Part shown: positions 56,001-64,000 of the stretch, one piece after another
How positions within the stretch are numbered: position 1 is the stretch's first letter
Layout: each line of letters starts with the position of its first letter
Assembly: GCF_030272615.1 (NCBI RefSeq)
Contig: NC_081406.1
Location: 185,171,770-185,235,769 of the forward strand
DNA: 64,000 bases
From: Cryptomeria japonica
Lineage: Eukaryota > Streptophyta > Pinopsida > Cupressales > Cupressaceae
Reading direction: 5' to 3'
Translations under genes and position numbers: made by a program
Notes under the pieces: model-generated
Databases searched by the model: none
What the model saw: the letters and a program-made list of their open reading frames with translations, nothing else
What the model was told of the DNA's origin: nothing

Positions 56001-57006
56001 TGACAACAACATTTGTCTGAAATTTGAAGGAGATGAAATACTGGTCAGTGAAGTATTTGTTGATGACATTATATTTGGAGGTAATGATGTCATGAGTAAG
56101 AGTTTTGTAGATGAAATGAAGAATGAGTTTGAAATGTCGTTAGTAGGGGAAATAAAAAAAATTCATAGGCTTTCAATTATAGCAAATGAAGAATGGTATT
56201 TTCATTACTCAATCTAAGTATATGAAAGAAGTTTTGAAGATGTTTGGCTTGAGTGACTATAAGCCATTTGGAACACCAATGGTTACAGGTTGTAAATTGT
56301 CCAAGGAAGATGCATCTAAGTCTATTGATGAAAAAGAATACAAGTCAATGATTAGCAAATTACACTATGTTGTTCACAGTTGGCTGGATATTGCCCATGC
56401 AGTTGGTATAGTTGCTAGATTTCAAAAAAATCCAAAGGAAGCATATTTGATAGCAACCAAGAGAATTTTTAGATATCTAAAAGGTACAATTGACTATGGA
56501 TTATGGTATCCATATGGAGGAAATTTTGATTTGAAGGTGTACCCAGATGCTGATTGGGTAGGTAATATTTATGACCAGAAGAGTACTACTGATGGAGCAT
56601 TCTTTCTAGGAGTAAGGCTAGTTTCATGGAGTAGTAAGAAGCAAAGTTGTACTTCACAATCTACTATGGAAGATGAGTATGTATTAACTTATATGAATTG
56701 CACACAAACTGTTTGGATGAGGCACATTTTGGAAGGTTTTAAGATGAATATCTCAGAACCTATAAAGATCTTATGTGATAATACAGTACCATAAATATTT
56801 CTAAGAATCCTATTTTGCATGCAAGGACTAAGCACATTGAATTGAATCATGTTTTGAGGGAAAAAGTTCAAAGTAAAGATGTTATCTTAGAGCATGTTTC
56901 TACCAAGGAGTAGCTTGCAGATATTTTTAGTAAACCTCTACCTAAGGCTACATGTTAGTGTCTTAGAAGACAACTAGGGGTTGTACCCCTTCATGAGGTC
57001 AGTTGA
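53037..57006 (+). pseudogene. E4 gag-pol polyprotein remnant
   Basis: Gag begins M-M-K-K-E-G-P-K-F-N at 53037 and runs with stops to about 53800. The protease site I-D-S-G-C-S-H-H-M-T-G-D is intact (about 53951-53985). GAG-pre-integrase (W-L-W-H-R) is near 54320. The integrase core (54451-55130) keeps all three residues (H-T-D-L-C-G-P, K-T-D-Q-G-N-E-F, N-G-I-T-E-R-N-N). RT runs about 55500-56220 with F-V-D-D-I-I-F-G-G. RNase H runs about 56560-57006, with the usual G-V-V-P-L-H-E end. Many stops and frameshifts break it; the active sites are better kept than in copia C. Confidence 0.87.
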
Positions 57007-57316
57007 ACATGATGCTAATTGCATCAGTCCCTAAATCACTTGCATAATTTTACATGATTGACGTAGAAGTGGATGTATTCCATAGGGGGAGCATCAAGTT
57101 GTAGTATGTTGTTGATGCATAGTGTGAGAAGAATTACATGTTATACTTTGAATTTGGCATTGTTGTCGAAGGGGGAGAAGAATTATGTGTCTGATTAGGG
57201 AAACTAGCGGCAGGCTGAAGACATATAGAGCATGGTGAATAATTGGTAATGTAAACTAAGATTCCTATTCACCAATCCACAACAACAATCAGAGGCATTG
57301 ATATTTATATTGCTAT
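57007..57316 (+). other. 3' untranslated region of E4
   Basis: It contains purine-rich AGGGGGAG runs at about 57086 and 57169 before the true polypurine tract. No ORF. Confidence 0.6.
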
Positions 57317-57320
57317 CAAT

Positions 57321-57336
57321 GGAAAAAGGGGGATAT
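57321..57336 (+). other. Polypurine tract of E4
   Basis: GGAAAAAGGGGGATAT-type purine run directly before the 3' LTR. Confidence 0.8.
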
Positions 57337-58757
57337 TATTGGCATTTTGCATATATATTGCATTAATGATATGTTGTCATTAATGTCAATTGAACCAGTG
57401 AATGGTATTCATGATATTGCCAATGTTATTGTTGTTATTGCTTTTGTCTTGTAACCAGTGTGATGAACTTGGAAGAAGATGTTGTAAACCAGTATGTTAG
57501 TTTGTAAACCGGTGTATAGGGTTAAACCTCTCTATGTTATGTAACTGGTAAACCCTACAAGTTGTTTTTGATTAATCCTAACTAATCAAGTTTGTTGGTT
57601 TAAGATCTAATGTTGAGCGGTAATAAAGAAGACACGTGTGATCATTCTATGAGGATAAGTTTAGATTGTTTTGGTGCGTTTGTTTTCTAGGGAAGGAGCA
57701 AAGTAGATTGCATAAAATGCATAGCGCATGATGAGTTACAAAGTCCAATGAAGCGGTGATCATGGAGCAGTTTGAATTTTCTTGATTAATGTGAAGAGAT
57801 TGTTATGATTTCTAATAGTCAAGATTGTATCGAACTGCTTGTAATCTCGATGATAAGAATTAGGTTTTTTTTATGTTACTGACCTAGTTGATTTGTATTT
57901 AAGGTCGATGAAGTTGTTTTGTTAAGGTGTTGGTAAGATTGGTAGAAACCAGTTGAGTGTGAGGTTGCCTAACCAGTGGATGGATCTGCAATTTGAGTTA
58001 AGGCGGATTGAAGCTTAAGAAGGATATGATCAAGAGATGTAGTGCTATTCAGACAAATCAAGAAAACCTATTGTTTTCTAACAATTATAGCATAATTAAA
58101 TTCCCCTAACTGGGTAAGCTCTAACAAGCTTGGTTACTTCATAAATCCTCTAACAAGATGGTCCATTAGTTTGGATTCTCAAACCCTCTACTGAGGTTAC
58201 TCCTAATAGGGTACTTTTCTTTTCATCAAGGCATTTTTGTAAATCCCTTAACTGGGTGATTCCTAATAGAATCAGTTCTTAACAAGACTTATTATAAAAT
58301 CTTTAATAGGCTTGGCTCCTAATAGGGAAAACTTCAAAAGAGTTCAGATAGCTATCCTTGTGAGTCTCATCTCACCGTAGTTTTTACCTATTTGGGTTTT
58401 CCACATATAAATATTTGTGTCAAGTGATGAATGCTTTTGTGGTTATGATCTTATTTATTGATTTGATTAACTAATTAACTATTCTGATAAGGCATGATAA
58501 CTGGAAGCATTAAGAGATGAATATGTTGACATATGATTAAGCATTTTGATGTTTACAAGATTGAAGTTGTTTACTGTTAAGTTGTCATAATAGTCAAACT
58601 GGTTGATGTTGAGTAATCTTATGAGATATTATCTTGATAGAGTTATTTGTTGATAGGTTTATTTTGAGTTTGGGAGATTATATCAATTTTTTTGTTTGTT
58701 GATTCACCCCCCGCTCTCAGTAATCTACCAAATACTTATTCTTTCATCATACCATCA
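57337..58757 (+). repeat. 3' LTR of E4
   Basis: Pairs with 51545-52965. The first bases read TATTGGC, so the terminal TG has mutated to TA. It ends ATACCATCA before the TSD. Confidence 0.9.
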
Positions 58758-58762
58758 TAGAT
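58758..58762. repeat. Right target-site duplication of E4
   Basis: TAGAT, identical to 51540-51544. Confidence 0.88.
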
Positions 58763-60011
58763 TACTATCAACAACACCTTTGTTAAATCCCAATTTCAAC
58801 ATATACTTATCTAATCTAACATACCAGGATCTAGGGGCTTGTTTTAATCCATAAAGATCTATCTTCATTTTACATACCATGTCTCCATCATTTGATAATG
58901 AAAATACATCAGGTGTATACTTCTTGCTTTTGAAATAAATTCTTGTTTTCTTACCCAATTGACATTCCTTACATACCAGATTACCAGGCTTAACAATTTT
59001 AGGTAGATCTCTAACAACTTGAATAGAACTAATCTTAATCATAGAATCAAAATTAACATGACACGATTTCCTATGCCACAACCAACTTTCACCAATTTGA
59101 GAAATCAAGCAAATTTTGTCACCAGCATTCAAATGAAAAATGTTACCTCTAGTCTTAGTTCCAGATGCAATCTCTATACTGGAGGTATTTAGGATCTTGC
59201 ATTTATCATTCTTGAATTGTAAATCATAACCTTTGTCAACCATCTATCCAACACTCAAAATATTATACTTCAAACCTTGAAAATACAAGACATCATCAGT
59301 ATTATGCTTACCATCAAAAGAAATAAAACCTCTACCATGGATCACACAAGCCCTGTCATCTCCAAATCTCACTATTCCACCATCATACCTTTCCGTACAC
59401 ACAAATTTTCTTATCTCAAAAGAAGCAATCTTTCTAACCAACATATCTCTTGTCACTGTAGTCACACTTTGGATCTCAACTATATCAGCTACCTTATGTT
59501 TATAGGAGGGAGGCAAAGATCTCAACACCTTAGTAACAATTTCATATTCTTCAAGGGTTCCATCGACACATCTAATTCCTAGGACAAGGTCATTCACCTT
59601 AGCCATAAAGGTATTTATATTCTCATCTTCTCCCATCTTTAGCATCTCATATTTTCCTTTCAAACTCTGCAACTTAGCAACTTTCACTTATTTATCTCCT
59701 TCATACAGGGTCTACAACTTCTCCCAGATCTCATGTGTGGTTTGAAGTCACATTACATTTGTTATTTAAAAATCAATTAGGGCACTCAGTAATGCTTCAT
59801 TCACTCTAATGTTATGTTCAACTTTCTTGATCTCATCAACAGTAACCGGTCCATTTGGAGGATCAGAATAGGCATTCCTTGAAATCTTCCAACAATATTC
59901 TCCAAGACATCTCAAGTGCACTTCTATCCCGTACTTCCATATATGATAGTTACTACTATTAAATCTTAGACTCTCCTTCTTAAAGATAACACTTCCACTT
60001 CCAGTAACCAT
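58763..60011 (-). pseudogene. Copia B gag fused by deletions to GAG-pre-integrase and RT
   Basis: ATG at 60011. Gag (K-E-S-L-R-F-N-S-S-N-Y-H-I-W; L-R-S-L-P-P-S-Y-K-H-K-V) is followed, after K-F-V-C-T-E, directly by R-Y-D-G-G-I-V-R-F-G-D-D, so the knuckle and protease are deleted. After GAG-pre-integrase (W-L-W-H-R-K, C-K-E-C-Q-L-G-K-K-T) the frame jumps to S-N-D-G-D-M-V-C-K-M, mid-RT, so the whole integrase and the RT N-terminus are gone. L-Y-G-L-K-Q-A-P-R-S-W-Y remains. It ends at the E4 insertion. Stops are at about 59766, 59690 and 59244. Confidence 0.85.
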
Positions 60012-60053
60012 CCCAGATCTCCTCGAGTGATTAAACTTCTTCTGAAGGATCTA

Positions 60054-60065
60054 GCTCTAATACTA
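60054..60065 (-). other. Degraded initiator-Met primer-binding site of copia B
   Basis: On the minus strand TAGTATTAGAGC, 10 of 12 bases of the standard site. Confidence 0.75.
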
Positions 60066-60067
60066 AT

Positions 60068-60602
60068 TGTTGGCAACAACAATGAGGGAAAACTGAGAGG
60101 GGGGTGAATCAGTTTTCACCGGATGTACAAAATTAATCACAAAATTAGATTTGATAAACTGCAACAATAAAAAAAATAAGAAACATGATAACACAACACA
60201 CAACACCAATATTTTGACGTGGAAAACCCAATTAAGGGACAAACCACTATGGGAACCTACCCACAATAAGATGATACTTTGCAGTAATATGTGAAAATAT
60301 TACAATGGGGGATTCACATGCATTCAGACACACTTCCTATAGCTCACTACTTAAAATATAATGACCCGGAAGGATACAACCCTCAAGGAAGTCTCACTGA
60401 CTTACAACAAGATTCAGACTACAATCCAGAAGGAATGAATTGCAATAATAGCATCTCCAAATTCCTGATGACAGTACCAGTTAAGCACAATGTCTTCTTC
60501 GCAAGACTAAACTCTTCTCAATCACAATATTGAAGGATGAATCACTTGATCACACATAAACTACTCTCTCATAATTAAAAGACAACTTTGATACCTAATT
60601 TA
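60068..60602 (-). repeat. 5' LTR of copia B, inner part, cut by E5
   Basis: Matches 23031 to about 23574 of the left LTR and stops at GATACCTAATTTA, where E5 begins. The remainder should lie right of the window, beyond E5. Confidence 0.82.
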
Positions 60603-62085
60603 TGTTGGCATATGTGCAATGTATGATGGCATAATGGTGTATGTTGTCATTGATGTCAATATGCTAAAGTATGAACCGATATATTGAAGTAAGTAAACTA
60701 GCAAGTGAACTGGTATGATGGTATAAAGTGAACCAGTATGAAGAAGTGAACCGGTATGTGAAAAGGTGAACCGATATATGTAAAAAGGTGAACTGGTATG
60801 TTGGAATGTGAACTGGTATATGCAAAGTTTGTATCAGGGTTTCTGGTTGATGCATTCTAAATCTGTGTGATTCAAGCGATGACATCCTGTGATGAGTTAG
60901 CATTGAAATGAAGATGAGATCATGTTGCCATGTCAGCCTTGTGCATGTGAAGAATCTTCTTGAGGATCTTTCATGAAGAAGATTGCTTCTATCCACCTCG
61001 GGAATGTGCAAAATCTCAGTAAATGGTGGAGAGCATGTGATGGGTTATTAGCTTCTAGAAGTAGCAAAGAATGAACGATGGAGAACATCTTCAGATCTAT
61101 TCTAGATTTTTTTACTCTATGCAATCTGATGAAATGGTTAGGATTGGACCGATTGAATTGTTAACCTAGATGCTTAGGGTTTAGGGTTTATGTTACCGAC
61201 CTAATTGTTGTCTATAAGGTCGATGATGATTTGCATTGTAAAGTTGTTGGCAAATGTTATGTGTGTATCCAAGTGAAGATATACTTGATTCTTACCAAAC
61301 CGAAGCAGTGAGTAGAGATCTATAGAGTGTGATTGCAAAAGTAAAGGAACTACAGTGGATCTGCCTTAGCATTGAGTGTTGTTATCAGATCAGTGTATTA
61401 CCTATTGACTTCTAATCATTTCAATAGTTGGAAAATCCCTTAACCGGGTAGCTTTAACAGGCTCTTTGTAAATCCTTTAACAGGGTGACTCAAAATCATT
61501 GAGTTCTTCAAATCCTATTGCAAGGTAACCTTTAATAGGGTTCTAACCTTTAACCGGGTATTTAGTTATCCCTTAATCGGGTGATCCTTAGCAGGATCGG
61601 TTCCTAGAAGAACCTATTGTAAAAGTCCTTAATCGGACTAGGCTCCTAATAGAGAAAACTTCAGAAGAGTTCAAAGAACAACTTGTGGGTATTCATCCCC
61701 ACCATGGTATTTCCCAGTTGGGTTTCCACGTGAAAAATATGTGTGTCATGTGTGATGCTTTTTCATGTGATGATTAGTGTTTTCTATTAAGTGGTAAAGC
61801 ATGTTGATCCAGTGGTCTTTATATTTCTGATGTATTACTTGCTTATGCATATGGGTGAAGTGGAAATGATTTATTAGGTTTTGTGAAGAGCTAAGTGTTA
61901 CCGGTTTATGTCTTTCACAGTCCCACTATGTTTTACCGGTAGTGCCCTTTTTTAGATCGGTGATACTATTTACCAGTTAGTGCAGTCTTTGCAGTCAAAG
62001 TGGTTTAGAGAATTTTTTTGTCTATACTGATTCACCCCCCACTCTCAGTATCTGTTGAGTATTTAGTGATCATCATTATTCATCA
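60603..62085 (+). repeat. 5' LTR of E5
   Basis: It starts TGTTGGCATATGTG and ends ATTCATCA. Many AACCGGT/AACTGGT repeats lie in 60660-60830, AACCGGGT-type units at 61430-61640, and the C-run motif at 62029-62048. Confidence 0.82.
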
Positions 62086-62087
62086 AT

Positions 62088-62099
62088 TGGTATTAGAGT
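62088..62099 (+). other. Degraded initiator-Met primer-binding site of E5
   Basis: TGGTATTAGAGT, 10 of 12 bases of the standard site. Confidence 0.8.
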
Positions 62100-62148
62100 G
62101 GTCCTCTATGTTATAAGATTAACCGCTTGAGGAAAAGACCCTATTCTA

Positions 62149-62862
62149 ATGATGAAGAGGGAAGGTCCTAAGTTCAACAGAGATAACTTTAAGATATGGA
62201 ATGACAGAATGAAGATATACATTAAAAGCATGGGTTCTCAACACTAGAGTTATATTGAGAATACTTATGTTGTCCCTATGGGTACTCTCACCGATGATAA
62301 AAGAAGAGAAATTTAGGAGAATGGGCAAATTGTGGAAGCTCTTATCAACAATCTATCTAATGTTGAGTTTATAGATGTTCAAGAAAAAGACAATCCCAAG
62401 GATGTATGGGATACTTTGGAGTCTATCTATGGAGGTGATAAGCATGTAAAGCAGGCTAAGGAAGAAAGCCTTAGAGGAAAGTTTGAAGACACGCGGATGG
62501 TTGAAGGAGAGACCATTCAACAATATGGGATAAGAATTAAAATTTTTGTTGGAGACATCAAGAGTGTAGGAGGTACAATGGATGATTCCACCATTTTTAG
62601 TAAAGTTTTGAGAACTTTATTACCTGTCTATGCAATAAGGGTTGCTGCTATTCAGGATTTGAGATCTATTAACAAGACAAAGGTGTCACTTGATTCTATC
62701 ATTGCTAAGTTGGCAGCATATGAGCTAAACAGTTATGATGCTAGTGTTCAGAAGATAGTTCAACCTTTAGAGCATCTCCTACAGTATCCAGAAAGGGAAA
62801 AGAAGATAGTACCAGTTGTGAACCAAGACAAAGAAGAGATATGGATGATGAGGAGATCCTAA
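62149..62862 (+). pseudogene. E5 gag remnant
   Basis: ATG at 62149, with early stops near 62245 and 62312, then open from 62332. It shows K-F-N-R-D-N-F-K-I-W, the W-D-T-L-E-S-I-Y-G-G segment and L-R-T-L-L-P-V-Y-A-I-R-V-A-A-I-Q, as in copia gag. A frameshift near 62845 separates it from the knuckle-protease part. Confidence 0.82.
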
Positions 62863-63704
62863 TAGAATTTGAATCTCTTCTTGCCAAGAGAATTCCTAAG
62901 GGAACTGGAAAATACAGAAGTAAGCTCCCTTTGAAATGCCTTTCTTGCAATAGGATAGGACACATTGTTATAAACTATCCTAATAGTGATAATAAGGATA
63001 AACTGGAGAGGTTCAAAAAGTTCAAAGGAGGAAATAGGAGAAATTGTCTTGTTGCAATTGATGAAGGTGTCATAGATGATGAATCAGAAGATGAAGAAAG
63101 TGAAGACATATTATTTGTAGTTGTTAAGGAAGATGTGTTAGACAAGAAGGCTCTTGTCTCCCACTTTGATAATTTTAATGAGTGGATTATAAACAGTGGT
63201 TGTTCTCACCACATGAGTGGTGACCAAAGAAAATTCCTATCTCTAGAAGAGTATGATGGAGGTGTAGTCCAATTTGGTAATGATGCACCCTGTATGGTAA
63301 AAGGCAAAGGGTTCATCTCTCTAAATGGAAAAAGTAGTGCTAACAATGTGTATTGGGTAGAAGATATCAAGCATAACCTTTTGAGTGTTGCTTAGTTGAA
63401 TGACAAAGGACTCACTCTAGAATTCAAAGATGGAGTATGCAAAATAAAAGGAAAGAGTGATGAAATGATGGCCATCGGTATGCAGACCAAAGGTAACTTA
63501 TTTCAATTGAATACAAATATCAGTCAATGTCTAATGGCTAAATTTGATGATAGTTGGATATGGCATAGGAGACTCTACCATGTAAATTTAGATAATATTG
63601 TGAAGGCTAGTAAGATCAAGGCAGTTAGAGGATTGCTTGTGCTGAACAAATCCGAGAATCTTTTGTGCAGAGAATGTCAACTAGGGAAGATCTTGACACC
63701 CAAT
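62841..63704 (+). pseudogene. E5 zinc knuckle, protease and GAG-pre-integrase remnant
   Basis: The knuckle C-L-S-C-N-R-I-G-H-I-V-I-N-Y has Tyr where the fourth ligand Cys belongs. An acidic stretch is followed by the protease site, where the catalytic Asp is Asn: I-I-N-S-G-C-S-H-H-M-S-G-D (about 63187-63225). After V-E-D-I-K-H-N-L-L-S-V-A there is a stop (63393). The frame continues through GAG-pre-integrase (W-I-W-H-R-R-L-Y-H-V-N-L, C-R-E-C-Q-L-G-K), where E6 interrupts it. Confidence 0.85.
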
Positions 63705-64000
63705 TGTTAGGATTCCCGCAAATACTAAGAGGGGGGTGGGGGGTGAATTAGTATCTAACCGATGATAGGAATTTCTCAACTTAAAACATGCAGAGCATAT
63801 TATAATAGTGTATCAGTATGCAAGAAATAATGAAATAAATAGTATTAAAAACATCCACATGAAAAGCACACCATGACACAAGGTTTTAATGAGGAAACCC
63901 AGTGTGGGAAAAACCTTGGTGGGATTTGTGACCCACAATATTCACTCACTCACCAATAAGAGAATATTACTTGCAATAGGGGCCTGCACATGCAGGAAGG
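63705..64000 (-). mobile_element. E6: outer end of a minus-strand copia 3' LTR, inserted in E5
   Basis: On the plus strand it starts TGTTAGGATTCCCGC with the G-run motif at 63730-63748, in the same layout as the left LTRs of copia B and C. It adjoins coding sequence, not a primer site, so this is the outer end of the element. It is cut by the window edge. Confidence 0.7.

Larger units (their letters stand above)
51545..58757 (+). mobile_element. Copia E4: complete but decayed element in copia B
   Basis: The 7213-bp element has LTRs of equal length (51545-52965 and 57337-58757), TSD TAGAT, a degraded initiator-Met primer site, gag-pol remnants and a polypurine tract. Its LTRs differ at many more positions than E1's or E2's, so it is older. 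It is opposite in orientation to its host copia B. Confidence 0.92.
23031..60602 (-). mobile_element. Copia B: minus-strand copia, heavily interrupted
   Basis: Its pieces are the left (3') LTR 23031-24360, RNase H end 24676-24986, RT-RNase H 50857-51539, gag to RT 58763-60011, primer site 60054-60065, and right (5') LTR from 60068, cut at 60602 by E5. The pieces join in reading order across each insertion: the sequence L-G-F-N-K-G-V-V-D-S-N-L at 58763 continues as Y-F-N-I at 51539. It is the oldest layer of this nest, and its 5' LTR end lies right of the window. Confidence 0.88.
60603..63704 (+). mobile_element. Copia E5: 5' part, inserted in the copia B LTR
   Basis: It has a 5' LTR (60603-62085), primer site, gag and the start of pol. 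It is interrupted at 63705 by E6, and the rest is outside the window. Its gag start (M-M-K-R-E-G-P-K-F-N) resembles that of E4, so the two are relatives. The bases before it (60598-60602, ATTTA) are the expected TSD, but its partner is not in view. Confidence 0.85.

Overview
The window is intergenic DNA from a large plant nuclear genome. It is built almost entirely of LTR retrotransposons (Ty1/copia, Ty3/gypsy Tat-like, and one chromovirus) inserted next to and inside one another. It is AT-rich, has no prokaryotic gene layout, and contains plant-type primer sites (initiator-Met tRNA), polypurine tracts and TATA boxes. A gymnosperm/conifer-like genome is my guess from the repeat style; no sequence here proves the species. 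No intact host gene was found; one stretch at 21.8-23.0 kb may be a decayed multi-exon gene.

Left part (1-23030). The window opens with the 3' end of a Sirevirus-like copia element (1-1867). A decayed Ty3/gypsy chromovirus follows (1876 to about 6970). Then comes the RT-integrase wreck of a plus-strand Tat-like element (7768-9170), whose long 3' region and probable 3' LTR (about 19972-21150) are split by a complete young insertion called E1 here (9891-18140, TSD ATATC). E1 carries one open 1023-residue ORF with a retroviral-protease-like domain and a G-patch-like motif but no reverse transcriptase or integrase.

Middle and right part (23031-64000). This is a nest at least four levels deep. 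Copia B (minus, from 23031, running past 60602) is interrupted by Tat A (minus, 24988-50856). Tat A is interrupted by copia C (minus, 32962-47273). Copia C is interrupted by E2 (plus, 37100-44928, TSD GAAAG). One LTR of Tat A also carries a half-element, copia E3 (plus, 25701-28116). Copia B is cut again by copia E4 (plus, 51545-58757, TSD TAGAT), and its 5' LTR is cut by copia E5 (plus, 60603 to beyond 63704). E5 is cut in turn by E6 (minus, from 63705 to the window end).

How the parts relate. E1 and E2 share LTR starts, primer-binding site and polypurine tract but have different single large ORFs. E2 has a gag capsid domain, zinc-finger and degenerate protease. E1 has no recognisable capsid but has the protease-like fold and a G-patch. 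Neither has RT or integrase, so both must have moved with enzymes supplied in trans. A hairpin-forming GC-rich module is shared between E1's LTRs and E2's leader. These two elements are the most interesting content of the window. The other polyproteins are pseudogenes with stops, frameshifts, internal deletions and lost catalytic residues, described entry by entry.
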